Below are positions 35,519-47,160 of a DNA stretch of 64,000 bases, piece after piece (the first letter of the stretch is position 1; each line of letters opens with the position of its first letter). Where the stretch lies: positions 351,848,413 to 351,912,412 of the forward strand of contig NC_080672.1 in NCBI RefSeq assembly GCF_030247195.1, in the 5' to 3' direction. Source of the stretch: Topomyia yanbarensis. Taxonomy: Eukaryota > Arthropoda > Insecta > Diptera > Culicidae. The notes under the pieces are model-generated. The model did not search any database, was not told the DNA's origin, and worked only from the letters and a program-made list of their open reading frames with translations. The position numbers and the translations under genes are program-made.

Positions 35519-37233
35519 TATACTATACCAACTACTATATACTCTCCAGTCTTGAAAAAATAAATTGATAAACATTCATTAGTAAATTATATTGCAAGTT
35601 AGTGAAAAAAAAAACTGCTTTTTAATGTCAACTACTTTGCAGCTTGTACACAACCCTTCAATTTTTTTACTCCTTGAATTTTTTACCTTGTAGCTATTTG
35701 GTGCCTTGGCTTGACTATGTAACTTAGTAATTCACCTATTTAATTGACTGGCAATGGATCCATATAGCAATAGCTCGACAGAAGCACGTGACTAGGAAGG
35801 TTCCCTTTTTCCATCTGCTGTCACTAGACAGTTGCAGCATACAATTCGCTTCAGGTTATAACAGAAAAAATCTAATGTTAAACAAATTCCTATCGAAGAT
35901 ATCATCCAAAAAGGGTGCAGTCTAAAATTTGTTGTCATAGTCGACAAAAAACTAGTTCTATTTGGTCCGCGAAAAAAAAAACTGAAGAAAAAAACTTTTT
36001 ACATTAACTTTTTTTCGCTCCCGCGCTGATCGCCCATTCCGACCCTTTCCATTGTTCCGAGTAGTTGCTCTGCTTAGACATGGTTTTAATCCATAAATAA
36101 ATTATACATCATGATCCAGTCGCTTGATTTCTGAGCACAAACAGTTCGGATATCAAATATGCAGATGTCGTGCATTTTTTTTGTCTGCTCTCTGTTTGGG
36201 ATGGTAATTGATATCGGAACCGAAAGAAGAAAAAAAACAAGTCCTGTTTGTGCGAGAGGACATGCTGCAGTGAGTTTTCAAGTTTGGTAACGGAGTTAGT
36301 TTTTTTTGTTGTTGTCGGGCTCAAAAACCGTTACACGTTTGTTGGCAAAGAACGAGTTCGAAAATAACCCTCTGGCAAAGTACGTCGTAGGTTGTTGACC
36401 CCCGGAGTCATATTTTGAAAGTGTACCAAGTCACAGTCAGCCTTCTCAGGAACGCAAATCACGCACCTTCAATTATAATTCCATTGTGTCAGCAATCAAT
36501 TGAATATGTTCATTCAGGTCCCCGCCTGGCCGAGAATCCCTCCTTATGTCCCTTTGGGATCTTGAGCCCGAATACCTCATCCGTCGTCGCTAAGGGGAAA
36601 GGCCACCGCCTCAACTTTTCTACGTACATATTATTTAAATAATTCACTGGTGACTGTTCCCGAAAGAAAAGGCGAGCCTTCTGATGACTTTGTCAGGAAA
36701 CGGACTTTTACTTTCCATCGAACATCGAGCATCTGCTACTTTGTGGCTGGATGGCTGGCTGCTGGATGTGAAAGTAAAAGCGGAAGAATAAATCATTACA
36801 ATCTCGGATTGAGCGTAGTTACGGTGCGAAACCGCACCACAGGTAGCTGTAATTTATGCACCATTTGGTTGATGAGACGACTCACGTAGACCGGAGCAGA
36901 TGGATTATTGCTGCGATCGGTAGCCGCATCCTTGCTAGCGTAATCTCAGAAAGATCTGGTTGGTACATCTTTGTAGCCGGGGACCCGGAAAGGTTGTGGG
37001 GAAATATATATTTTCCATCACTTTGGGTTTTAATCTGAACATACATAAAATTCAGTTTGTTTATTTCTAAATGTTTTAGTAGTTTACGAAAATTTGAGAG
37101 CAAAACTTCTGTTTTAATTCTATAAAAAATATTGTAAACGGTAGTAGCTTGTACATTTTTGTGTACTTTAAACATTTCGGAAGTAAAGCGATTTTCGTTA
37201 GAATTAAATATCTCAAGAAAATTTACTAAATTA
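35519..37233. other. 3' flank of the minus-strand host gene, no gene seen
   Basis: The region 36000-37000 is less AT-rich than its surroundings and lacks recognisable repeats. Open frames of up to 79 codons have no identifiable domain. It may hold regulatory sequence. Confidence 0.4.
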
Positions 37234-37239
37234 TTTATT
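37234..37239 (-). terminator. Polyadenylation signal of the minus-strand gene
   Basis: AATAAA on the minus strand about 30 bases after the stop codon at 37268. Confidence 0.6.
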
Positions 37240-37267
37240 ATGAAAAAATTTGACCTGAAATTTTGCA

Positions 37268-37711
37268 TTATCCACAAAACGCCTGACACTGCGCTACCAG
37301 CTTGCTAAAGTACGAACCCAGTGCAATGGTTGTGGTGGTTGTTGCTCCGACCCCACCGGAAGTGATGCTGGCCGAAAACGGGTGCAGTGGCAGATTGTTC
37401 CAGCATCTGATGAACGAGATGGCAGTCTGGTTGAATGAGTATTTATTAGTTTAATGATGTAAATATTTTTTTTTAATTTTTTTTTCCCAAAAACTCACGG
37501 CAGGTGTAAATGAAAGTACTCTCGACGCAATCCGAATCAGACTTAGAACATTAACGGAATCGGCAAAGCAGATGGTGCTGGTAGAAGCAATCGTTCCACA
37601 GGTGTACTCGTTGACATAGGTGTTGCCCTGTGCCCGGATAAAAACACGCGGTTGACTCAAGATCACCAACAGGACTGCGACTAGACCGAAACGGGTGTCG
37701 CGCGAGACCAT
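37268..37711 (-). CDS. Small secreted MBF2-like protein, two exons
   Basis: Exon 1 is 37711-37499 and exon 2 is 37426-37268, with a 72-base intron (GTGAGT...CCAG) between codons (phase 0). The product is about 123 residues. Residues 8-28 are a hydrophobic signal peptide (FGLVAVLLVILS) followed by a short mature domain with Cys near 38, 48, 79 and the C-terminus (QCQAFCG). ISFIRCW followed by ITSGGVG matches the core of the insect MBF2 / 'salivary secreted peptide' family as I remember it (xI.V.D....A.I.SGG.G). The paralogue at 47.2 kb has the same intron position and ITSGGVG core. A TATA box and a close poly(A) signal support a real gene. The family is mostly uncharacterised; a role in secretion or cuticle/saliva is speculation. 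The MBF2 assignment is moderate, the gene call strong. Confidence 0.75.
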
Positions 37712-37770
37712 GTTCCGGAGAGATTTACTTTCTTTTCAACACTGGTAGGAGGACTTTCGCTGTGCGTTGC

Positions 37771-37778
37771 TTTTTATA
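37771..37778 (-). promoter_or_regulatory. TATA box of the minus-strand gene
   Basis: TATAAAAA on the minus strand, about 30-36 bases before an ACCAGTG initiator-like site and about 60 bases before the start codon. Confidence 0.65.
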
Positions 37779-37799
37779 CTTTCACAAAAATTTGGCAAG

Positions 37800-38430
37800 A
37801 TTATTACATTGAAACCATCGACAGAGTTGTAGTAATGATTCCAAATTGTGTTTCTGAAAATGACGAACACGAATCCTATAGGGTAGACGAGCCCTTATTC
37901 ATCTCCTTGTTTAGATATATAAAATGGCTATAAAATCGCATTAATTTCATTTAAAAAAATCAATATGCAATCTTCTAGTTTTAAGCAATTTAAAATGTAA
38001 AACAAAACAAAATTGGCACCTTTAAGCTAACGCAACGTGCCTTATCAAATAAACGAATTGAATAAAAAAAATTAATCTTGCCTGAAAAATTATAATACTC
38101 GCATTTGAACGATAGGAAAAGTCAAGTACAACGCGCCCTTATTCATCCTGTCATTTGAGCTAATACGATGAATAGAGATAGCAGACACTACTCTAACTCG
38201 TGTCTTCAAATGGATAGGATGAATAGAGATTCTGAGATGAATTAGGGCACAGTAACCCTATTATCTGCATTTTCATCTTTAATTCTTTGTATGTTCGTTT
38301 GTGTTTGGCAAGGCTTTGGTATGCTATCGATGTCACGCAAAGAAATACAGAGATTGACACATATTCACTAGAACTCCTGCAATACTAGTATTTAACAGTT
38401 GTTGTAGATTAGTATACATTTCCACAATCA
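37800..38430. other. Upstream DNA with a LINE 3'-end fragment
   Basis: About 37975-38075 reads AAATTGGCACC, TTTAAGCTAACGCAACGTGC, ATCAAATAAACGAATTGAAT and then an A run. The same sequence occurs at 56150-56230, so it is the 3' end of a LINE with a poly(A) tail. It is bracketed by CCCTTATTCATC motifs at 37890 and 38145. Confidence 0.6.
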
Positions 38431-38499
38431 TCAGGGCCGTAGAGAGAAAATTCGGGTCCGGGGGGTCAAATGTACGGGCCCCACCAAATGAACAAATTG

Positions 38500-39242
38500 A
38501 AGTCAATTGTCATAAAATGTACAATCGAGAAAAACCAAAACAGAAAAATGATAAAAAACAGAAAACTAGAAAAACAAATTGCAAAGAATTAAAATTTCCA
38601 ACATTGATGAACAAATGATTAAAATAATAAAAAGTCGGCAAAAGTTGGAAAATTTTGAGAATCAATGAAAATAAAAAAGAGCTACTAAAAAGAATACAAA
38701 TATTAATAAATTGGGTGGAACGCCCAACTCCTACTATGCAGAAGGCAAAAAATTCTTCACATTTCCTTTCGATCATGCCCATATGAGCCTGCCTAGTTCT
38801 AGTTTTCCGTTCTAAGTTTATAACTGATTCGCTCTAGAATACCTATCCGTCTTTCAATTTCATTGCTTTCGTTTCTCTTAGTCTCAAATTTGCCGAAAAT
38901 AGCCAACAAAATCGATACAGTAAATATTAATAAATAAAATGCATTAAACTGTAAATCTCGATAAATCGAAAATTTAAAAATATATTTAAAATAAAAAACA
39001 AGAAATATTTAAAGCAATAGACAAAGTGAATGGAAAGTTAAGAATGCGTAAAGACAAAATTAAAATAACCATAGAGAAATTAAATAAATGGAGGGGCCAG
39101 AAAATTTTGAATATTTGAAATGATAAAAAGACAAAAAATAATATAACGTACAAAATGGAAAACAAGAAATGCTAGAAAAACTAAAATAGTACTCTAAAGA
39201 AACATATAAAGTGGAGAAAATATCAAGAAGAAAATAAAAAAA
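38500..39242. repeat. A-rich low-complexity tract (first half)
   Basis: Strongly A-biased on the plus strand (GAAAAACAAGAAAT-like words). It continues in the same style at 42921-43730, after the GCCTTTCTC repeat. Confidence 0.6.
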
Positions 39243-39488
39243 CCTGTTTTAATCCACCTAGTGGTGCAATTGTGCCTTTATCTTTTTTTTCCTTTTTTAT
39301 TTCGACTATGTTAGTCACATTTTCTTTTTTACGTTTTAACGACATTCAATTAGCTAGAGATTACTGGGTAGGGAAAGTTATGAAACTTAGAGCCATACTA
39401 CTCAAGTGAGAGCAAGGATGTGAAGTAAACAGATCGGAAAACTAGAAGTGGCAGAGTCATTAGAACAGGCTTAATATCGTGCGGGCTT

Positions 39489-39545
39489 AATTTTTGCCTT
39501 CTGATAATGAGGGTCGTTATCCCTCATTATCAGAAGGCAAAAATT
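39489..39545. repeat. Perfect 25-bp inverted repeat (hairpin)
   Basis: Arms 39489-39513 and 39521-39545 pair perfectly around the 7-base loop TCGTTAT. The arm contains TTTTTGCCTTCTGATAATGA, which resembles the TTTTTGCCTTTCTCAT end of the surrounding repeat. TGTGCCTTTATC occurs on both sides (39276 and 39546). Confidence 0.9.
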
Positions 39546-39671
39546 GTGCCTTTATCATTTGTCCAAACAGTGATTTGATGCTTGCTTACGTTCAATATAA
39601 CATTGTGGAATTGTTTATTACATTTTTCTTAATATATGAAATATAATATTTATATAACTTAATCAGCGTGA

Positions 39672-40478
39672 CCCAAGTAACCATAAGCATTAAGCCATTG
39701 CACTATATTGGCTATGCATTTGCACTAATGTTGCATTGAAACTCCATTACAGCATTAACAATGCAATAAAGCTCAATATTAGCATCAATAATGCATGACT
39801 GCACAGCCGACATATAGCATTATCGTTTGCTCTATATGCGTATATAAAGCTGATATAACGCGTACATGCTTCAAGGATATTTAAAGCATGTATGCTTTAT
39901 ATGTGCATTTAAAGCCATTATAGAGCAAATAGAAAGCCGATATAATGCTATGGTAATGCGGTGGGTTTATTCGTTATGCAACTCTTCTTGAAGATTATAT
40001 TCGGCATATTTCATTTCAATCGAACATATGCGATATAGTCCATGCAGCAAACGCAGCGCACTTACCGTGAAGGACGAGGTAAGGTACCTCAGTTCGAGAC
40101 TTACTAAAGGTAATATCATGTAAGAATGAAAACCCATTAAGGATATTCATTACAATGCATTAGAAGAGAATCAATTACGGTTTTAAACAGAACATTTTAT
40201 TTTATTTTTTTCCTTTTTGCTCATCGTACAGAAAGGAAACATGAGAAATGGTTTTAAAACCATGGCGGACAATGACAGCCAACTGAAGCTTTTTAGTAGC
40301 ATTAGTAGTGCCAATATAAGGCTTTCAAATTTGACATTTGTGCGCTGGTGCCATATAATAGCATTAGTACTGCAGAAACGAGCTGTCAATTTCTGCACAG
40401 TAATAGCACTAAGACAGCATTATATGTGGATCTAATGCTGATATTAAGCTACGTTATAATGCTTATTGGTTACTTGGG
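39672..40478. mobile_element. CCCAAGTAACC inverted-repeat element rich in GCATTA
   Basis: The left end CCCAAGTAACCATAAGCATT and the inverted right end CCCAAGTAACCAATAAGCAT match over 22 bp with one indel. Many GCATTA/TAATGC and ATATAGC words fill both subterminal regions. It is non-coding, 807 bp, without a clear target duplication. Confidence 0.7.
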
Positions 40479-40898
40479 GAGTTCAATGTTGTCTTCATGT
40501 TAACTTCATAGCGGAGAAGGGAATTAATTGTAATTGGTGGGAGGGGGAGGATGCGTCAGGAATCCTCTAGCTTATTTTAGTATACGGGGTGGATAAAGGG
40601 ATGGTGGGAGTGAGAGAGGAGGTGGGGGATAAGAGGTAGGATATGGAGAGATAGTTGGAGGGTTCAACACCGAACTTTATATTATTCCATCCATTTGGGA
40701 CTAGGTTAGTGAAAATTGGTTCAGTCATCACCGAAGTGTCTTTAGATCTGGAATATGCCCGGAACCCGGCACTTCCGGAATTATCGATAGTGGACAATAT
40801 ATTCCAATAACCTTTAATTCGCCATCAGTGATATAGTTTTTACCATTTTTTAAGTTAACCATTTTTTTTTGTTAACGACCTATTGAGTCAATTTGTCA

Positions 40899-41194
40899 AC
40901 TGTTGTTACGGCATTTAATTAGAAGTCGGTTCCGACAGCATGAAGTAACAAGTTACTTTACGCTTTTCCGGATATGCCGTAGACTCAGGTGATTCGCATT
41001 TCTAATGCCAAAAGATCCTGACTCCTACGGTAGCAGACAAAGGGTTAAGTCGCCGGTAAACTCTAAGCTTGCTCATATGACCCTTTCCACTTTCTCCTTT
41101 CAACTCCTTGCTCTCCCTGGAGTACTATCGCTCTTAATATTAAAAATATACTTCACCTTCCAGTCCCTTACTAATTAAATGCCGTAACAACAGT
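40899..41194. mobile_element. 296-bp MITE with perfect 24-bp ends
   Basis: The ends start ACTGTTGTTACGGCATTTAA (40899-40922) and are matched perfectly inverted at 41171-41194. It lies in the GCCTTTCTC repeat, immediately before the TGATCTAGG start of a repeat unit. No target duplication was recognised. Confidence 0.8.
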
Positions 41195-41603
41195 GATCTA
41201 GGCCTGAGAATCGAAGTAATTTAATGTTCATTTCGATAGATTTTAAACCTATGGGGTATCACAATTGTACCGGTTTATATGGGAAATTCCTAAGTGACCG
41301 CAATAACCAACCTGTAACTCCGGAACCAAAAGTCAGAACTGGATGAAATTCAATAACAGTCAATGGGAGTACATATTATATCTTTCATTTGAAATCAAGT
41401 TTGTAAAAATCGGTTAAGAGCTTGCTGAAAATGGGTGTGGCATTTACACGGGAACTTGGCGAGTTAGTGATCTAGACCCACAAATTCAAGTAATGTTGAA
41501 CGTATTTGAATATGTATTACATCATTCGGATATCATGGGGTTACCAGTTTATATGGGAACTTGCTGTGTGAAATGACTCTTCCACCCGTAACTCCGGAAC
41601 CAA

Positions 41604-42672
41604 TGCACAATGGACGTTAGGCATAATGGACGGTTGGCATAATTCACAAAAAATATAAATATAAAAATAATCGCAAGGTTTTCTTTATTGTAGAGATTTC
41701 AACCTTATGCTCATTTTGTGGGTTAGGAGCTTTGATGTATAAAATTGCATACCTTCGAGAGACAGCAAAATGAAAAACACGAAGCGAGATATTTATTGCT
41801 TGCAAGTGTAGAATTTGTTTTTTTATTTTTTCATGAATGAGCTGAATGCTTTCTACATTTGAGTGAACAGTTTTGATTCAAGCCCATTTCAAGTTTGTTG
41901 GATGTATTATCAATACTATTATATCCAAATATTGAACAATAAAGAGTAATAATGAACAGCCATGATGTTATGAAAACTTGCAGTGTTATGGACAGCATCA
42001 GCATTAGCATAAGGATGTTACGTTTGTACCGAAACCTTTATTGTTTCGGTATCTCTTCACAGTACACGGAAAAACTCTGCCTCGTATCTGACAGTTTCCG
42101 TAGTTTTATCTCTGACGGCCTCAAGAATATATAGTCATTAGACTGAATAATATGGGAGATAATCAATATAGAAGCAACAAATTCATCATTCTTTCTTTCA
42201 TGAACTATTCTTCAAGATATATATTTTCTTCTTGGACAATTGCACCAATCATGTATGTAAGAACTAATCAAAGTAAATATGCGTTAATCATACCTTAACA
42301 CAAATGAGATTGATTTTATTATTTTGTTTTATATATTTATTTGAAGCAAGTAAAAGCCTCCCATTCAAAATCTGTCGCCAACAGGCATAAAACCTGCTTA
42401 TTTTAACAAACAGAATGAATCTATTTTAGTTAGGTGCAATTTAGGCTGTAAATCCGTATGCCAAGCATTCGGTTTGCTTCGTTAATTTGAGCAAAGATTT
42501 CTTCAAGTATGTACAGTAGAATAAAATTATGATAGAGTTTGATCAGCTTCTGTTAAATTCTGTTGAGTGATACTTCAATATGGTAATTTATGCCTAACGA
42601 CCATTATGCCAATCGTCCATTGTGCCTAACGTCCATTATGCCTAACGTACTTATGCCTAATAGAGTACACCC
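41604..42672. mobile_element. Foldback element with 16-bp subrepeats (FB2)
   Basis: The left array (41604-41645) contains ATGGACGTTAGGCATA and a variant. The right array (42585-42665) holds five inverted copies, for example CGTCCATTGTGCCTAA and CGTCCATTATGCCTAA, period 16. It splits a host unit: CTCCGGAACCAA is on the left and AAAATTCAATAACA on the right, which are nearly adjacent in the neighbouring unit at 41320-41360. The interior is AT-rich and without a gene. Confidence 0.75.
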
Positions 42673-42920
42673 TAAAAATTCAATAACACCTTATGCCGTT
42701 CATTTGAAATTAAGTTTGTGGAATTCGGTTCAGCCATCTCTGAGAAAATTGAGTGAGTTCATTTGACACACACATACATACACACATACATACACACACA
42801 GAGACATCGATCTCGACGAACTAAATCGAATGGGATATGGCTCTCGACCCTCCGGGCCTCGGTTGAAAAATCGATTGTTGGAGTGATTGCATAGCCTTTC
42901 TTTATATGAGAAAGGCAAAA

Positions 42921-43730
42921 ATGGATTAAAATATTTAAAGAGTTGAAAAAAACATTAGAAATTAAATTAGAAAAAAAGTGTGAAACGACGAAAAAGTGCG
43001 CATAATGGTAAAAAAGATAAATCTAATATTTTCCACGAAAATCGAAAAAACAAAAAAATAATAAAAAATTCAAGGTAAACGTATAGGAAAATGGTAAACG
43101 AAAAATGTACTTTTCAAGTATATTAGATGGAAACAACAAAGAAATAACAGTAACGAACAAAAAGAAAGCTTAAGAAAAATGTGAAAAAATAAAAAAAAAT
43201 ATATTAAATTAACAATGGGAAAAAATAAAACTACCAAAACGGAAAGCTAAAAACTAGAAAACACGGAACAAAATACGAGATAGGTAAATAATGGGACAAT
43301 AAGACAAATTGGGATGAATTTAAAAAAAATATTTTTAGAAATGCAAAAAATATGAAAAAAGAAAGAAAATAGAAAAAGTGTAAGATAAGAACAAAAAAGT
43401 TGGATGGAATAAGATACGAAACGAATTAAATAACAGGATATTCAAATATGAAACAATGTAAAAAATAAAATAAAGAATGTAGAATTTCCTCGCGAAATTG
43501 CAAATAAAATGGAATAACAGAGAAATGACTATAAATTAAAGTAAAAGATAAAATAAAAATATGGTAAGAATGGAAATAGACAAAAAAGCAGAATGTTAAA
43601 ATTTCAGAAATAAAACAAAATCTACAACTTGAAAAAAATAGATCAATGAAATTTTAACAAAATAAAAAAACATGTTAACATAAAAAATCGAAAAAATAGC
43701 GAAACATGGATCAAATTTCAAGTAAGGGTG
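42921..43730. repeat. A-rich low-complexity tract (second half)
   Basis: Same composition and word usage as 38500-39242. Probably one tract before the GCCTTTCTC repeat inserted. Confidence 0.6.
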
Positions 43731-44530
43731 TGGTTGGATTTTACGCAATGCTATACATTCATAATTCTATAAAAATCATGAATTTTCCCGATATATGTGT
43801 TGTTGAGTTAGCACACCTTAAAATACATAAATACTAGTAAGAAATACAATAATAAAAAAAATCGTTACGTTCAGGAAGCGAAAGATATTGATGTTCAAAA
43901 TCTCACGTTTCTCCAGCTACCAAGAGTCTAAACCAGGTTATATATTGAAAGGTCAAATGTATCAAAGTTTTTTCATCATGAGAAATATTATGGCTTTTCG
44001 ATAAATTTTGACCTATCGAACGTTCATATTCTTCGCAAGTTTTTTATGGATGCGTTTTAAAGTTTTCAATTCTCAATTATTTTCGAGATTACGTATGAAT
44101 TTGGAGCTCTGATTAACCGGTTTCGGCCAAGCACTCAAATCAAAGGTTGTGGAATTTTCTTCAAACAAAAGATTTTTTCGGGTTAAGAAATTCAGGATTT
44201 TAGTGAAGGATTAAATCATAACTGTCGAGATCATTCAGTTGTATTAAACGCAAAGTTCATAAAGTAAGCTTCTATTAATGGTAAACCATTGTGAGTATCA
44301 AAGTTATGATTGTTTTTAATGAAAGACCAATAGAGAAACAAATATTCTGAAAAGCGAAAACTCAAATCCGGTTCCAGAAAAAATAATTTTGATTTTCGTC
44401 TTCAATAGATCTTCAATCCATAGAAAAATATTAGCGAGATAAGAAAGAAATGTATATTAGCAATGTTATATTTATATTTTTGTCTTTTTCGAATAAGACA
44501 TATTTTTGTACATCAAACGATTACAATTAA
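43731..44530. other. AT-rich unassigned DNA
   Basis: No open frame or repeat is recognised. Confidence 0.45.
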
Positions 44531-44920
44531 GGACGGCGCCGGTGTGAGTGGTAAGCGTGACCACCACTCATTCCAGTTGGCCTGGGTTCAATTCCAGCCG
44601 AGGTCGTTGAGATTTTTCTGAGATGAAAAAATCTGTGGTCACGTCTTCCTTCGGAAGGGAAGTAAAGCCGTTGGTCCCCGGTCCAGGAGGTGATGGATCG
44701 ATATCTAGTCCAGATAGTCTCTGGCGTCGGTAAAGAAGAAGTAGAATCCAACTTCTTTACTTACTGACACATTCTTCCTCCCGTGATACTTGTGGAGTGC
44801 GCAGTAGTATATACGGCCTCTAGCAAAAGCAAGTATCGGACTAACATCCCTTCCCTTTCCTTCCGCGATCTACGTTCGGGCCTGGCCGGCGTCGGTATTT
44901 ATCAATAAACACTTTAGGAT
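44531..44920 (+). mobile_element. tRNA-derived SINE, second family (Feilai-like)
   Basis: It begins GGACGGCGCCGGTGTGAGTG. GAGTGGTAAGCGTG acts as A box and GGTTCAATTCC (44585-44595) as a near-consensus B box about 35 bases on. The body of about 390 bp is GC-richer than its surroundings and ends in TCGGTATTTATCAATAAAC. The layout fits tRNA-related mosquito SINEs such as Feilai; the family name is from memory. Confidence 0.65.
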
Positions 44921-45209
44921 TACCAGGAATTGCACATTGAAAGATGTTTCGCTACTCCCAGACATAATTATTTACTGATTCCCTGTGCAACTTCAGCTAG
45001 TGCAGATCAATAACGTAGTAGCAGCCAGGGGTGGTCACACAAGCTCAAGCTCAAGCGCAATCGATTACAGTTAATGACAACTACAGTAAATGTAAGCCCC
45101 AAAATGAAAAAAGGACATCGACACAAATTTTAATTATTTAGCAAATAAGTTAGAGTTAAATACATTGTCCAATATGGTTGTTCCATTAGTTGACAAAAAA
45201 GTTTCGGCA

Positions 45210-45849
45210 TCATCTCCTTTCTGAATATGATTTTTTATGGATTTTATAACAATGAACGACAAACCATGGATATTTATTTAAATTTTTAAAGTTTTGATGA
45301 CCCATTTGATCAATTAAGCTCTCAAATAAAGATAGGGTTACCGCCTCTAGTGCTACTTTGTCAACGAGAATTATACTGGCCAGGGCATAGATTTCAAGAG
45401 ACACATGGATACGCGCTGAAATCAATTAGAATTTCAAATTAAAATAATTATTAGACGGAATGTGTCAGCGCTTCCAGTGCCTTTTATTGTATAAAAGCTT
45501 AAAAACATATAAATATGTTCTGCTTTATTTCTTACGTGGCTCGTAGCACTAGGAGGAAAAATATCATATTTTCTTCACATTCACCTTAGAGTGTAATGTT
45601 TTGGTAAAGCACACAACTTTTCTGTGACGTTCACATTTAGGTGCATTTTTTGTAATTTGTGAACAGTTTTGTTGATTTAGTTGGGCCCTCCTTATCGATT
45701 AGGGCCTGCAACCCGAGGATGATGCTTATGATGACTGTGCTGGACGATTCTTGGTAAAGAAAAGGGCAACGCAAAATTGCAAAATAATTCACTGCATTCT
45801 TCCGGACGAAATCCGAATTACTTGAACGAAGACCCGGAATTTGCATCAA
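45210..45849 (-). other. Two adjacent unassigned minus-strand frames
   Basis: The frames 45849-45637 (70 codons) and 45425-45210 (71 codons) lie in order on the minus strand. Both contain a hydrophobic stretch (VIISIILGLQALID; IYALASIILVDKVALEAV). The second is preceded by a splice-acceptor-like TTGATTTCAG. This could be a decayed exon pair of a membrane protein gene, but I recognise no family and no donor fits clearly. Confidence 0.25.
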
Positions 45850-46054
45850 AACGCCAGTGTGGCAACCCTAAACAGAATGTTGAGATTTTTTTTTCTTTCT
45901 AATAATAAATTTAGAATTTTTTTCTTTCTAATAAATAATTCATTTTTTATTTCTGATAATTAATTCTAATAATTCAATTAATCAAACCATTTAATTTTTT
46001 GAATCCTTACAAGTCGGATCATATTTTTGCTTTTAGAAATTTTGACCTTAGAGT

Positions 46055-46190
46055 CATTCGATTCATCATTCTGGTTAGAAAATTTTCTATAAAAAAAATC
46101 TGTATTCCTATGTGCGGGTTTCGGAATCGATGTGAGCTACGTACATGTACATGTAGCGATGTACCAACTACACTACTCTAATAACAATTG
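46055..46190 (-). mobile_element. tRNA-derived SINE fragment
   Basis: On the minus strand, GTAGTTGGTACATCG (A box-like), a decayed B box and CGCACATAGG are followed by a TTTTCTAACC tail motif. It belongs with the copies at 8.2, 11.7 and 51.0 kb. Confidence 0.55.
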
Positions 46191-46319
46191 AGGTTTTATG
46201 GCAGTTTTATAGCCACCGAAAAAACTTAGATTGCACGTGTAGCATGCTATAAAACATCAATTGTTACTTGGGTATGCTCGCCCGGTTCTGATCTTCTGAT
46301 TGGGTATAAACATATATTA

Positions 46320-46650
46320 CAGTGGTTTTCAACCTTTTTAGTTCCACGTACCCTTTTTCGAATATTGATCACCATGATGTACCCCTTTGGGAGAATTGTT
46401 TACCATCATTACCCTGTCGGAAAAAAAATGATTTTCAATTGTATGAAAACCATAATTTTACAATCAGAGACCTGTTTCTAACCACTTTCAGTAAGCATCT
46501 AAATTCTTGACACACTGTAATAAATATAAAAACAAATATCTGACGGGAATGTTTGGATAACAAGTAAAAATTTGTCCCGCATAATTCACCCCTACATTAG
46601 TCTAATTTACCCCTGGGGGTGAATTCATCACCCCCGGTTGAAAATCACTG
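46320..46650. mobile_element. 331-bp non-autonomous hAT with perfect 8-bp duplication
   Basis: CAGTGGTTTTCAACC and, inverted, CAGTGATTTTCAACC form the ends; CAGTGGTT(C/T)TCAACC is a classic hAT terminus. ATATATTA flanks both sides exactly (46312-46319 and 46651-46658). ACCCCTTTGGG and ACCCCTGGGGG motifs lie inside. It is non-coding. It lies just right of another CAATTGTTACTTGGG inverted-repeat remnant (46180-46276). Confidence 0.9.
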
Positions 46651-47096
46651 ATATATTAAATATGCAGTATTTTAGATTTTTTGCTACTTTAGTTACCTCA
46701 TACACAATTGAATTTTAAATTACATTCTGAAAAAAGTTTTTGTCGAAAAAGTATTTGTCAAAATATTAGTTTCTGTTAAAAAATTCGGGCCCCCCTGCAG
46801 AACTCCGGGCCCAACCCCCACCCCCCTCTCGATGGCCCTGGCAATCAGTGATACCACTTTCTCTGCCGCTTATGTCTCTACCTGGCTGGAATACATTTTT
46901 GAAACTTCATCAAAAGTGGTACGCTTGCTAAGTTTTGGTGCACTTTCTCTCGAGGTGCCAAATTAATGTGTAGCTGGATTGTTTAATTTCTCTTATCGTA
47001 CACTCTCTTTTCGAATTAATTTCTTTCAATTTCGTTTAGTAAGGATGAAACATTAATATCCGCGAAAACCCGTCTGCCCTAAAAGGGTTTCAAACT

Positions 47097-47104
47097 TATA
47101 AATA
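47097..47104 (+). promoter_or_regulatory. TATA box of the plus-strand gene
   Basis: TATAAATA 57 bases before the ATG at 47161. Transcription would begin near 47127-47135, which places the ATG at 47104 upstream of the message. Confidence 0.65.
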
Positions 47105-47160
47105 TGGTCTCACACATCTCCGCGAGTATTTTATCGGTAAGCGAATTCCACCGGAGCAAG

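Larger units (their letters stand above)
39243..42920 (-). repeat. GCCTTTCTC dispersed repeat, copy C, with four nested structures
   Basis: Its left edge AACCTGTTTTAATCCACCTA is the reverse complement of the right end of copy B. Its right edge reads GAGAAAGGCAAAAAT after GCCTTTCTTTATAT, the inverted left end of copies A and B, with TACATACACACA microsatellite and CCTCCGGGCC inside. A unit of about 272 bp beginning near TGATCTAG(G/A)CC is repeated at 41194 and 41468. Interruptions at 39489, 39672, 40899 and 41604 are listed separately. Confidence 0.65.
38431..46840. mobile_element. Putative 8.4 kb hAT-like composite between the two host genes
   Basis: CAGGGCCGTAGAGAG at 38431 and, inverted, CAGGGCCATCGAGAG ending at 46840 look like hAT ends, followed inward on both sides by a G/C-rich GGGTCCGGGGGG-type block and GGGCCC. 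The 8 bases outside (ACAATCAT, GCAATCAG) share CAATCA. A-rich low-complexity DNA (38500-39240 and 42921-43730) would be its own interior, split by the GCCTTTCTC repeat. No transposase is visible. The pairing could be coincidental between two solo ends of the same family. Confidence 0.45.

Noticed and set aside
37451..37711. Single-exon 86-residue protein on the minus strand
   Set aside because: The last part is intron sequence after a GTGAGT donor; the spliced model matches the paralogue.
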